DNA of 64,000 nt from Rhipidocladum racemiflorum (Eukaryota; Streptophyta; Magnoliopsida; Poales; Poaceae). Position numbers and translations under genes: made by a program. Under the pieces are notes generated by a model, which saw nothing but the letters and a program-made list of their open reading frames with translations, had not been told where the DNA came from and did not search any database. The stretch is from contig CM070569.1 of assembly GCA_036346355.1 (NCBI GenBank), forward strand, positions 86,372,753 to 86,436,752, read 5' to 3'. This document shows, one piece after another, positions 20,600 to 32,015 of this stretch; within the stretch, counting starts at the first letter, position 1, and each line of letters opens with the position of its first letter.

Positions 20600-23500
20600 T
20601 TGTATGCGCCTAGAGTGATGAAAACACCTTCTGTTCCTACAAACATGGGAAAAGGCAAATCTGATTTTGTGCATAAAAATTATCGTGTTGTGCCTATCAA
20701 GCAGCGTCGTGTGTCTCAAGATCGATTCCCAAAAATCTCATTCCTAACCCCAAGATCGAGACCTCGACATGTTTTGTTGCTATGTAGGCTTCTCGCGAGG
20801 AAGGAGAACATATGGCTAGTGGATTAGGATGCTCACGCCACATGTCCGGTAATAAGAATTGGTTCTCCTCCTCACTCGTGCATCTCGTCTTTGAAAGTGT
20901 TACTTTTGGAGATGCTTCTTCCTCTTCTGTTGTGGCAAAAGGTACAACAAAGGTAAGTGACAAGTTTATGTTCAAAGATGTGGCTCTTGTTGAAAATTTG
21001 AAATATAATTTGCTTTCTGTCTCACAAATGCTTGATGAAGATCTTGAGATAAGCTTTAAGAAATATGAATGCAAAGTGCTAGATGCTTCAGGTGATCTTG
21101 TGTTCAAAATTTCTCGTTTTGGAAGAGTCTTTAAAGCTGATTTTGATGCATCACCTTCTTCTAAGCATAGGTGTCTAATTGCCAATGTTTCTAAAGATTT
21201 ATTCTTTTGGCATCGTAGACTTGGTCATGTTGGTTTTAATCATCTTACTCGTGTAAGTGGTTTAGATCTTATACGTGGCTTGCCTAAGCTTAAGGGTGAT
21301 AGCAATCTAGTATGTTCTTCTTGTAGACATGGTAAGATGATTGCAGGTTCACATCCACTTCTTACCATGGTGATGACAAACGCTCCAGGACAGCTTCTAC
21401 ATCTTGATACAGTTGGACCATCTCGAGTTCAATCCTTTGGAGGCAAACGGTATGTGCTTGTGATTGTTGATGATTTTTCTAGATACTCTTGGGTGTATTT
21501 TATGGCATCTAAGGATGAGGCTTTTAGTCATTTTAGAAGTCTTGTTCTTAGGCTTTTTGTTGACCTTCCAGGAGCTCTCAAAGCTATTAGAAGTGATAAT
21601 GGAACTGAATTCAAAAATGCTTCCTTTGATCTCTTTTGTGCTGAAAAAGGAATTGATCATCAATTTTCATCTCCTAGAGTGCCTCAACAAAATGGTGTAG
21701 TTGAAAGGAAAAATAGAACGTTAGTTGAAATGGCTAGAACTATGCTAGATGAGCATCACTCTCCTCGAAATTTTTGGGCTGAAGCGATTTCAACTGCTTG
21801 TTATGTTTCAAACCGTGTGTTTTTTAGATCAAAATTGGGTAAGACTCCATATGAGCTTCGGTTTGGACATAGACCTTCTGTTTCTCACTTTCGAGTTTTT
21901 GGATGCAAATGTTTTGTCTTGAAATCTGGAAATCTTGATAAATTTGAAGCTAGATCAACTGATGGCATTTTTCTTGGATATCCTGCTCATACTCGTGGCT
22001 ATCGTGTGGTTGTTTTGGAGACTAACAAAATTGTGGAAACTTGTGAAGTTACTTTTGATGAGGCTAGTCCAGGCACTAGTCCAAGTAATGCAGGTACAGG
22101 CGCATATGTTCAGGGGGAGAAAATATTTGAAGATGATGATGATGTTGAAGATGAGGTCTTGACTCTTCCTAATGCACAACAAGATGTAGCACCTTTGGCA
22201 CCTGCTACTACATCACCTACAGCTAACCATCCTCAAGCTACAACATCATCTGTACATGCTGAAAATGAAGAAGGAGAAGGAGAAGTCTCAAAAGCCAATG
22301 CTCCCTTGTACATTCAAAAAATGCATCCATCTGAACAAATGATTGGAGACCTAAATGAGAGAGTCACTCGATCCAGGTTTATTCATTCTGACACTCATAC
22401 TCATTCTGCTTTAGTTGCTTCTTTTGAACCCAAAGATATATCTCATGCATTATCTGACGAATCTTGGATCAATGCCATGCATGAAGAATTAGAGAATTTT
22501 GAACGAAATAAAGTTTGGAAACTTGTCTCACCTCCTTCAGATTTTAATGTTATTGGAACTAGATGGGTTTTCAAAAATAAACAAAGTGAGGATGGTGTTG
22601 TTGTTAGAAACAAGGCTAGATTGGTTGCTCAAGGTTACACTCAAATTGAAGGCTTAGATTTTGATGAAACCTTTGCTCCTGTTGCTAGAATTGAAGCCAT
22701 TAGAATCCTTTTAGCTTTTGCTGCATCCAAAGGTTTCAAATTGTATCAAATGGATGTGAAAAGTGCTTTTCTTAATGGCTACATAAATGAGAAGAGTTAT
22801 GTCAAGCAACCACCTGGTTTTGAAAATCCAAAGTTTCCAAATCATGTGTTCAAACTATCAAAAGCTTTGTATGGTTTGAAACAAGCCCCTAGAGCATGGT
22901 ATGATAGGCTAAAAACCTTTTTACTTGAAAAGGACTTTTTAATGGGAAAGGTTGACAAAACTCTCTTTTTACTCAAGCAAGGCAATGATCAACTATTCGT
23001 TCAGATTTATGTTGATGATATTATCTTTGGTGGTTCATCTCATGTTTTAGTGTCTGAGTTTTCAGAAACAATGAGGAAGGAGTTTGAGATGAGTATGATG
23101 GGTGAGTTGACATACTTTTTGGGATTTCAAATCAAGCAAACGAAGGATGGTACTTTTGTGCATCAAAGCAAATATACAAGAGACTTGCTACATCGTTTTG
23201 GGATGGAAAACGGCAAGCCGATCATGACACCTATGGAGAGCACTTGCGCACTTGACCTCGATGAAGATGGTGAGCCGGTTGATCAAAAGGAATATAGAAG
23301 CATGATAGGTTCACTTTTGTACCTCACCGCATCAAGGCCGGATATACAATTTGCTGTGTGCTTGTGTGCTCGTTTTCAAGCGTCCCCACGTGCTTCACAT
23401 CGACAAGCCGTCAAAAGGATTTTCAGGTATCTTCATGGAACTCAAGATTTTGGCATTTGGCTTTCTGCTTCCTCATGCATTAGTTTGAGATCTTTTCTGA

Positions 23501-23962
23501 TGCTGATTTTGGAGGATGTAGAATTGATAGGAAAAGCACTTCTGGTTCATGTCACTTCTTGGGAAATTCTCTCATTGCATGGTCATCTAGAAAGCAATCT
23601 TACATTTGCACAATCAAGCTACTGAATCTGAATATGTGGTCTTTGCTAGTTGTTGTTCTCAAATTCTTTGGATAGTAGCTACACTTAAAGATTATGGGGT
23701 TATTTTGGATAGTGTTCCTCTTCTGTGTGATAACACTAGTGCAATTTGCATTGCTAAGAACCCTGTGCAACATTCAAGAACAAAACATATTGACATCAGA
23801 TTTCACTTTCTTAGAGATCATGTTGAAAAAGGCAACATTGTGCTTCATCATGTGGATACTGAACATCAATTGGCAGACATTTTCACAAAACCTTTGTCTT
23901 CTTCTCGTTTTGCTTTTATTCGGGGAGAACTTGGAATTGTTCATCCAATGGGATTGTTTTGA
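20600..23962 (+). pseudogene. Copia pol (PR-INT-RT-RNH), frameshifted
   Basis: The protease motif is broken: after WLVD the expected Ser-Gly is lost to a 1-bp deletion at about 20,824, though GCSRHM follows in the shifted frame. A long open frame runs 20,812-23,625. It contains the GAG-pre-integrase HHCC region (FFWHRRLGH...CSSCRHGK), the integrase core with HLDTVGP, RSDNGTEF and VVERKNR (D, D, E), and RT with WVFKNKQ, QMDVKSAFLNG and YVDDIIFGG (23,008-23,034). RNase H shifts frame near 23,490 and resumes at 23,606 with ATESEY, then LADIFTKPL, stopping at 23,962. Integrase and RT cores look intact; protease and RNase H do not. Confidence 0.92.
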
Positions 23963-24792
23963 GGAGGAGTTTCTTTGCCAAGTTCTTTCACTTGATGAGC
24001 TCACTTTATCATATTTCTTTATATACTATATAATTGAGCTAATATATGATAATCTAAATTGTCTCACTTGAACTAAGAATGACATTGCGAAATTCCCTGA
24101 TCTGATTGCCTATAGCTAAATACTCTGTGATATCTTACTCTTCTAGGCTTGATATTGAATCCTCTTGACAAATTTGGGCTATGAAGCAAGTGTGGTTTCA
24201 ACTTTACTCTTTCATAAGACCATTTAATCATTTTTGCATGTTTATAATCAAAGAAAAAGAAAAAAGAAAAGGGAATAAAAAAAAGGGGTGTTAAAAGCAA
24301 AAGCTTCAAGTTGTATGCTTCAGGATGCTTTCCCTAAAAAGATAAGATGTATGCTTCAAGCATGCCATTCCCTCAAAGATAAGATGTATGCTTCAAGCAT
24401 GCCACTCCTAGAAAATAAAAGAAGTATGCTTCAAGCATGCCACATGCAATTTATTGTTTAAAGATTAAATTGGTCTACTAGATTGGAGTTGAAATTACTT
24501 GCTCGCCCTAAGTTGTTAGTTGCTTCAATTTTTAAAGCCTTGCTTTTTCTGCTAAGATCTTGCTTAGTACTTGGCTATAGTTGACTAATTTGAGGTTGAG
24601 ATGCATGTCATTCCCTAACTTGTTAAAATCACATCAAGATCATGTATTTTACATATTATGTGATATATAAGGTTATATGATCGAATGAGCTCATCTTTTC
24701 CTATCTTGGCACTCCCTTGTTTCTCCTTGTGAAATCTTTGCTACAGGAAAAATTTTGAACATGTTCTCTCTTTTATTCTTGATGAATCCATT
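23963..24792 (+). other. 3' untranslated region of the SIRE-like element with palindromic repeats
   Basis: Non-coding segment between pol and the polypurine tract. At 24,340-24,445 three repeats of about 40 bp each contain ATGCTTCAAGCAT, a perfect 6-bp-stem palindrome around C, followed by GCCA. No open frame of note, so no env-like gene is present. Confidence 0.75.
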
Positions 24793-24795
24793 GTC

Positions 24796-24867
24796 AAAGG
24801 GGGAGAAATTTGAGAATCATTGAAAAGTTTAAGAAAAAGGGGGAGAAGAAAAAGGGGGAGAAGAAAA
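24796..24867 (+). other. Reiterated polypurine tract
   Basis: AAAGGGGGAGAA at 24,796 is followed by two more AAAAAGGGGGAGAAG copies (about 24,834 and 24,849) directly before the truncated LTR. Multiple polypurine tracts are a described Sirevirus trait. Confidence 0.8.
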
Positions 24868-25875
24868 AGGTTCATGGAGGAACTGAGGTTCGGGACTAGG
24901 TTCAGGAGGAACTGAGGTCTTGGTGGTCAAGGATGTTATGCGGGACGTTCGGGCTAAGAGAATGGTGCACATGAAGAATGGTTAGTCACGTGAGAATGGC
25001 AGGAGGTCATTCGCGTGCAAAGTGTTAGTCACGTGAGTATGGCAGGTGGCCATACGCGTGCAAAGTGTTAGTCACGTGAGTATGGTAGGGTTGCCATACG
25101 CGTGCAAGAGTTGTACTCGGCCAGGTTGGGCCAAGTAGAGTTGTGTTGGATACAGATTCCTTCTAGGGAATAGGAATCGTATTCAGAACTCCTTGTGGGT
25201 TGGTGCTTTAAATAGGTGGGGGGTCTCCTGTTGAAAGGCATCAAGTAGAGCTGAGCGCATCAAGCCTTGAGCTTGGTTTTAGGGTTTGTACTCTTTTGAT
25301 GAGAGTATTTTAGACAAGAAATAAAGATCAATTCTTCCAAGATTTTTAGTGCTACAAGAACCACGTCGCTACGGTGTTTTTCTGTTTTGGTTCTTGTTTG
25401 CATGCTTGTTCTAAATCTAGATTGGTTTTTGATCGTTGAGTTTCATCTTGATTTGATCCATCAAAAACCGTTCTAGGGTATTGATTTAGAGTTTCTCAAA
25501 GTCTAGTTGATTAATCTTTTGAAGATCTTGTTTAATCTTGAAGTTTTGATTAGATTGATTCTCGTCAAGTTCTGAAACAGCAAGCTTGCGAAGCTTATAA
25601 CTTTTGATCCGTAAGTCCGATCGAGCTGATTCTTTTTGGGTTCGGTTCGTACTGGAATCTAGTTTCTTGTGTCCAAATTTCAGATCGATCCTACGGTTGG
25701 ATCTCCGGGAATTCACGTTTTACTAAACCTCTATCTTTCTGTTTTTGTCGAAAACGAAGCAATTATTTGGTTCTGTTTTGGGGTGAACTTTTAATAGATT
25801 AAGAATTTGGTTTTAGCTTCCGCACAATCATTCACCCCCCCTCTGATTGCTATATTCGTATTCTTCGATCCTACA
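24868..25875 (+). repeat. 3' LTR of the SIRE-like element, lacking its first ~760 bp
   Basis: It aligns with 17,551-18,556 of the 5' LTR starting at AGGTTCATGGAGG and ends CCTACA before TSD TCTAC. The U3 start, including the TG terminus, is missing. The third polypurine copy abuts the truncation directly. Confidence 0.9.
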
Positions 25876-25880
25876 TCTAC

Positions 25881-26523
25881 AATTCTACAAAAGTGGCCTA
25901 GCAATACATTTTATTTTTTTAATTAATGACTTTGTAAGGCCATTTTGAGTGTGGACATAGGGTACATAATGCTCTATATTAATACCCAAAGACGTACAAT
26001 AATCATTAAATGCTTTTAAGGTAAACACATCAGCATTGTCCATTCGAATAGACTTGATCATTTCTTCTAGAAAGGAGGCTCTTAACTTAATAATTTGGGC
26101 AATTAACTTAGCAAAAGCCTGATTCCTAGTAGATAAGAGACATACATATGACCATCTAGTAGAAGCATCTATTAGTACCATGAAAAATTTGAAGGGGGCC
26201 GACAAGGGCTGAATAGGTCAACAGATATCATCCTGAATTCTCTTCAGGAAATTCAAGGGTTCCTCCCTAACCTTTATGTAAGAGGGACTAACTATAAACT
26301 TTCCTTTGGCACAAGCAGGGCATACAAAATCTTCAGATTTAGGAAAGTTTGCAGTTTCCTTGCTATGGCCAGTAGAATTATTAATTATTCTTCCTATCAT
26401 ATTTAACCTAGGAGCATAGTATAAATGAGCAAATATTCTAGAAAATAACATTTTATTGGGTTGAGGATAGTAGACCAAATGTTCATGCAGGAACATAAAT
26501 ACTAAACTGATAAAATGAGGCAA
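25881..26523 (-). pseudogene. Old Ty1/copia integrase fragment
   Basis: On the minus strand: NSTGHSKETANFPKS and CPACAKGKF (zinc-finger part), FLKRIQDDIC, FMVLIDASTRWSYVCLLSTR, SIRMDNADVFT, and HTQNGLTKSLIKKIKCIARP. It is interrupted by a stop at about 26,217 and the SIRE-like insertion splits it from 15690-16781. No gag or LTR of this element could be identified to the right. Confidence 0.85.
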
Positions 26524-27275
26524 TTAAGGAGACTCTACTAAGGAAATACAACATCAATTTAATAAATTAAATGGAGTACCAGGGAGACTACTACAGGTTT
26601 CCATATAAATATGAAAAATCAAAATGACGATCAGAGGGGGGGTCAATGATCCCAAATTAAAATTTCCCCGACCTACTAGGCAAGCAAACAAGAGACTAGA
26701 GCCTCACTTTGGAAAAATTTAGCTCAAAGAACCAAAAATCAGCAAATTCTGTTGTGGCCAGCACTACCACAGGCAGATGAATAGTAATGCCGGACCTCCG
26801 GTACTACCGCTCGTCAGGGGCGGTAGTGCCGAACTTAAGAACAAAGTGCTGAAACCGCACGAAATCAAAAGAAAAATTAATGAAACTTTGAATCTACAGC
26901 TCCGAGTTACTTGCAACTTGGTAGATGAGTTCATAAGGGTGTTAGGAACTTATTCCACCCATCAATCCATAGGATCAACGTCAAAGTTCTGTCTCAACAT
27001 CAGTAAATACCATAATCATACTCAACGAAATAGTAAGGTACTTTATTTGAAGGAAAATATAACCGATCGCTTGACCTTATGGTCAAGTTACAAAAGTACA
27101 CCTCATAGGGCAAAGTCTTAAATAAATAAGCTGCAGCGGAAAAATAAAGAAACGCGTGGCGTCAACCAATATGCCACAGGCAACTGATTGGGCTCTCCCC
27201 CTAGTTCACCGGCTCCTCCTGGAACTCCTCCTCTAGTGCTGGCGTTGATTCTTCTTCAACTGATGTTTTGTTGTT

Positions 27276-27306
27276 GCAAGGGTGAGTACTTAAAGCACTC
27301 AGCAAG
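27276..27306 (-). promoter_or_regulatory. Conserved LTR hairpin block, copy 1
   Basis: On the minus strand CTTGC, then TGAGT-loop-ACTCA, then CTTGC. It is one of five copies in different large LTRs of this window. Function unknown; its position near the LTR end suggests an RNA-level role. Confidence 0.6.
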
Positions 27307-28770
27307 TCATGCACAGAATGCAGTCTAATATTCTACATGTATGGCTTATTACAAAGGATAGGCTAAGATGATTCTTTTGCAATAAAGCGCATTCATAAAT
27401 AACAATAATAGATTGAAAGCGGTAAAACGGTAATAGCAATAATAACTTCATAAACAATTTCACAAGTAAAGCATTTATCAGCCTAAAGCAAGTTCATCAT
27501 TTCCAACCCAAGTATCTATAAACCAAGTTCATTTTCATAAAGTCTAACTCTTGACTGTAATCCCCGAGCAGTGTCCAATACCGCAGACTCGGCTATTTGA
27601 ATAGATTTTTCACTCTGCAGAGGTTATACACTTTACCCACAAGATACAGTCAAACACCACAAATGCCAGTGTCTGTAACAAAGTCTTTTGGAAGCTTCTA
27701 ACTCCACAAGTGAACCTCCCCGGTTGTCGAACACTAACCCTTCCCTTAGCAAAGGTGAAGTTTAGGACAACGAACCATTGGACAGGTACCTGGCCGCAGC
27801 CCTGGTACGCTCCCACATACAACTACATAGAAGTATAGCTGACACCCCGAGGTACCACATGCAAGATATCAGCAACCTACTCAACTAGGTCTGTCCCATT
27901 CCACACATGTGATTGCATGATGAACTCAATTCAAAGGCTTGCAAGGTTAAGTCCTTAGGTTAACCAGGGCAAGACTACCCAATCAGCAAAACCAAAACGA
28001 CGTTCCCGATGCCACACCTTGGCCCACCAGAACGATCTTGCCACTTGCCCCAGTCTAAATCATTTTATTACCCCGTTTGATTACCATGCACCACGTGCCA
28101 TCAACATCATCAATAACACATGACACTTTTCCAAAACAGGTTCCATATCTCATTAAGTCAACATTAATAAATGATATTCCGAAATCATGTCATATTCACG
28201 TGGCAGGGCTAAGCATACTACATCGATCTAATCAATCCATGTTGGCAATTTAATAATGTCCAACTAATATCCCATGCTCTAGGGTGACAAATGATTCATG
28301 GCATACAATTATTATAGACAAGGTGGCATATGACAATTAGGTCATTTATCTAATTCCCAGAATTTATTAAAATCCATTCTAATTAAATTATCATGCAATA
28401 CTTTGAATCAACATAATTTTCAAAACTGGGGTCAATATGATCAAAGCATAACTTGCCTTCAAAAAGTGCTGGTTCCTAGTCTTCAACTTGCTCCTGGGTC
28501 AAAACCTCTCCTTGGAAGTCTTCGGGCAGTTCAACGTCACGCGTATCGAGTAAATAAACAACAAATAAATAAAATAGACAAAAAAATCAAGTCCAAAAAT
28601 TAAATAAAATTCACCACTAAATAGAGCTCAATTTTATAAAAAAATTAGAAATTGGAATCAGCTCAATCGGAGTTAAAACGCAAAAGTTATAGCCGTTTGA
28701 AGTTCGAAAAATCAATTAAAAGAATAAACCGAATTAATTCATTTATTTTTCTATTAAAAAAATCCGAATA

Positions 28771-29127
28771 TGACGTCAGCTGACGTCAGCGCGCATTTTG
28801 ATTTTCCACCAAATTATTTTTCTTAAGGAAAATCGAATTATTGCGTCATGCTTGCGTCATCCGATCCATGGGCTCGGTCCACGACTCGGCCCGGGTCCAC
28901 GGTGGACTCGGTCCACCGGACCACGTGCCGTTGACATGTAGGCCTGGCTCGGTGACGCCATTGCTGACGTCAGCATGGCTCACCCGAGAAGCGTTGACAG
29001 CTGGACCCCACCGTAACGTCAGCATGACGTCACGGATGACGTCATCATGCGGGTGGCCACGCAACTGACACACGGGCCCCACGCTGACGTCATGTGTGAC
29101 GTCAGCGACGACCAGGACGTGACGTCA
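28771..29127. promoter_or_regulatory. Eight perfect TGACGTCA palindromes in 357 bp
   Basis: TGACGTCA occurs at 28771, 28781, 28965, 29025, 29037, 29085, 29097 and 29120. It is the palindromic core bound by plant TGA/bZIP factors. By chance an 8-mer is expected about once in 65 kb. The cluster sits in the GC-rich part of the minus-strand LTR, presumably its enhancer region. Confidence 0.85.
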
Positions 29128-29214
29128 GCGACGACCAGGTGCGGCTCGGCTGACCGCGCCGGTTCGACTCCAGGCCACGTGGCGCAATCTAGGCCATTGG
29201 TTTGAAATCCAACT

Positions 29215-29600
29215 GTCCAAATTAGATCTAATCTCGCTATAGTGGATCTAAGTAGTTTAATCTGGACCGTACGATTTGGATCGGACGGTTGAGATTGGAT
29301 TGGGTTTTTGCATCATCGTGAGGGTGACGTGGTGTGATCTGGTGGCTGACGCGTGGCACAATCTACACCGTTCGATCTTGATTGGACGATCGAGATTACA
29401 TCTAGCGCTACAACGCGGGTTGAATCTAACCGTACGATCTAGATCTAACGGCTGAGATCTAATCTAGCACGGTGCGGTTAAGGGGCTATGTGGCTTAATA
29501 TGGTGCGTTGGATCTAGATCCAACGGTTGCTAATAGATCTCAATGGTAACACTGGATCTAACCTTAACCGTACGATCTAGATCTAACGGTTGAGATCTAA
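29215..29600. repeat. Degenerate GATCTAACGG repeat array
   Basis: Variants of CGTACGATCTAGATCTAACG and GGTTGAGATCTAATCT recur about every 40-70 bp. The clearest copies are at about 29,425-29,470 and 29,565-29,605. It lies within the same LTR, next to the TGACGTCA cluster. Confidence 0.7.
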
Positions 29601-32003
29601 TCTGGGTTTTACGCACGGGATAGTGACGTGGACGAACCTGGAGCGTTGGATCTTGATCGGACAGCTATCGGAGCTCGCAGGGTCGGTGATGGTACGGCGG
29701 AGCTAGGGACGCCGAAGACGAAGACGATGACGAGCCCAACGGTGTTTGGCTGCGAGTCCGGTGAAGTGAGTCCTCCCTCCAGGTGCATCTCGTCGCGGGG
29801 GTCTCGGATCTGGCCTTGGTCACGGCGGAGGACGACGGGAATCAGCGAAAACCGTGGCGGCGCACATTTCCAACTTCGGCAAGCAATCGTGGGCGGACGG
29901 CAGCGACTTGAGCTCGGTGACCTCGGGCAACGTGTGCATATGGAAGAGGAGAGCATGTTGGTGGCGGTGGCGCATTAAATAGGGCCCTCGACGTCCGTGA
30001 ATCTCGCGAAAACCGAGGCCCACCCGGGCGCGGCGGCGGAATCCGACAAGGGCTCGGAGGGGTCGACGTGGCACGATCCTTGCCGTCCACGCGGCTCGAT
30101 CCAACGGTCCTCGTCACGCGCACACGCGGCCACAGGCACAACCGTTAGATCTCAATCCAACGATTCAACGCGCGTGCACACGTGGCTCAATCCTGGCCGC
30201 AACGGTCGGTGCAATTAGGGTTTGGTCCGGCTTGGGTCTGGCTCGGTCGGACTCGAACGTGGCTCGGTCGGACTCGAGTCAGACTAAAGTCTGACTCGGG
30301 TCGGTGCTACAGTACAAACTAATTAGGGTTTTCCAGCGATTTAATTTTTAGAATAATTTCTAGAAATTCAATTAAATCGAGCAAAATAGCAAAATACTCA
30401 GAAAAAATTTTAGAAAAATTCTGGAAAATACTTTGAGATATTTTGGACTTAAATAAAATATTTCCAATAAAATTTTATTTGAAACTTTTAAATATTTAAA
30501 TAACTCAAAAAGGAATAAATTCAAATTTAATCCAAATAAATTCTAGAAAATTCCAAAGATTCAAATTACTCAATAAATTAAATAAAGGCAAAATTTTGGG
30601 ATGTTACATTCTAAGCTTTCTTGATTTGAAGGAAGATTGCACCAAGTTGAAGAAATAGAGAAAATCTGTCATTTAGGCTTGCTCGTGAGATTTTGATGAT
30701 CAAGATGAACTTGGATACATTCTCACACATCACAGCAAGCTAGAAAACAAAAAAAGACAGACTCAAACACAATCTACAAACAAATCTTCAAGGAAGAGCT
30801 AAAAGATTAATTTCTCACAAAGAACTCAAGTTTGCCTAGAGGATTGAGATTTGATCTGGAAGATGATTCATCCATTCAATCACTTATCTTTGGCAAGAAG
30901 AACCATAATCATTGAGAAGGATAGGAGGCAAATGTGCGGAATTTAAATGCTTGAAAGTAAATTGCGAGAATGTAAATACTGAAATTAAATTGCGTAATGT
31001 AAATGCAGAATTTAAATTCAGAGGAATGAATCTTTCATTTCTTTGGAAGGTTTATAAAGCCTCATACAAGTGGGCAAAGCTCAAGAGAGGATCCAAATCT
31101 TCAAGAGGGGAGGCTACCCTTACTCCTCTATTTATAGTGTCCATGGGTCATCCTCCACCCTTGGATGGGTTGCTTCAATCCTAAGCTAACCTCTAAAAGC
31201 CAGGATTTGATCCCACATACTTACCCATTGGGCTAACCCGAAACCCACTAACAAACGGGTTTTATCCACTAAGCTAACTTGACCGCTACTCTATCCTCTA
31301 AAACCATGATCCAATGGTTTTCCTTGGCCCGGTAGCCTCAAGCTAGCATCCACTTGGTTCCCTTGACTCTTTGACTTGCACCCGCTCCATCTCCGGCCAT
31401 CTTTCAGTGTTTACTAGCCTGCCGGACCTCCAGCACTCCTCACCTAGTCCTGGCCATCCTCTGCCTCACCATTACCACGAATCAAAGCCCTGCAATCAAC
31501 AAAGATAAGGAAACACCTCACATAGCATTGTTCAAGAATTATATGCAATAATCATCCAAGAACAAAAATCAAAATATTCTTCACAGTATAAGTCGACACT
31601 ACCACCCTCTGAGGCTCAGTAGTACCACTCGGCCGATACTATCATTCCCTAGAGGCCGGTAGTGCCGCACTCCACTCAAACCCAGTGAAGACCCCTCTCT
31701 GGAAAATATCTATCGCTGCCTTTGGGCCGGTAGTACCGCTTAGGCTACACTACCGCCCCCAAGGTGCGGTACTGCCACTCGGCCACCAGAGGAAAACCGA
31801 CACTACCGCCTCCTAGGGCCAGTAGTGCCGCCAGTTAGTACTAATGCCCATCTGGGGCCGGTAGTGTCGCCTGAAGCTGACACAACTCAAATTGCTTCAA
31901 ATTAAAAAACTAGTTCAATTCCAAACTCAAACCTGAGCACACCTAACTCAAACAAAATCAAATACTCATCACAAATATGGATGGACCTCCACATGGTCCT
32001 TCA

Positions 32004-32015
32004 ATCTCCCCCTGG
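32004..32015 (-). other. Polypurine tract of the second SIRE-like element
   Basis: The minus strand reads CCAGGGGGAGAT immediately before the LTR start TGAAGGACC. Confidence 0.7.

Larger units (their letters stand above)
16787..25875 (+). mobile_element. SIRE-lineage Ty1/copia retrotransposon, 9.1 kb, TSD TCTAC
   Basis: Flanked by TCTAC at 16782-16786 and 25876-25880. The 5' LTR starts TGTGAAATC and ends CCTACA. The PBS, gag with zinc knuckles, PR-INT-RT-RNH order, a reiterated polypurine tract and a 3' LTR follow. Removing the element and one TCTAC joins the flanking old integrase frame in phase across the site. About a dozen differences over about 1,007 aligned LTR bases (my visual count, about 1.2%) indicate a young insertion. 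RT and integrase sequence resembles the plant SIRE/Sirevirus group. It is defective: frames are broken and the 3' LTR is truncated. Confidence 0.93.
26940..30608 (-). mobile_element. Large LTR (solo), minus orientation
   Basis: The right end is AAAATTTTGGGATGTTACA, the complement of TGTAACATCCCAAAATTT, the same start as the 4.5-kb LTR at 53,357. Inside are the CTCTGCAGAGGTTATACACT block and the CTTGCTGAGT...ACTCACCCTTGC hairpin block seen in the other large LTRs. The left end is placed by analogy: the hairpin lies about 360-380 bp from the terminus in the relatives, and TGTTAGGAACTT occurs at 26,940. No target duplication could be matched to TTCTA at 30,609-30,613, so the left boundary is tentative. 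Confidence 0.6.
26600..32003 (-). repeat. 3' LTR of the second SIRE-like element, split by another LTR
   Basis: The minus strand begins TGAAGGACCATGTGG at 32,003, directly after a CCAGGGGGAGAT polypurine tract. It runs to 30,609, is interrupted by the LTR ending at 30,608, and seems to resume left of about 26,940. There a CCCCCCCTCTGATCG stretch (26,625-26,640, minus sense) resembles the U5 end of the plus-strand SIRE LTR. CGGTAGTACCG-type palindromic motifs occur on both sides of the interruption. The left boundary is uncertain. Confidence 0.5.

Noticed and set aside
26777..27121. Plus-strand frame of 114 codons
   Set aside because: No domain; it covers the junction between the SIRE-like LTR remnant and the large minus-strand LTR.
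29609..30218. Frames of about 100 codons in the GC-rich part of the minus-strand LTR
   Set aside because: Open on both strands at once and without recognisable domains; more likely GC-rich LTR leader sequence.
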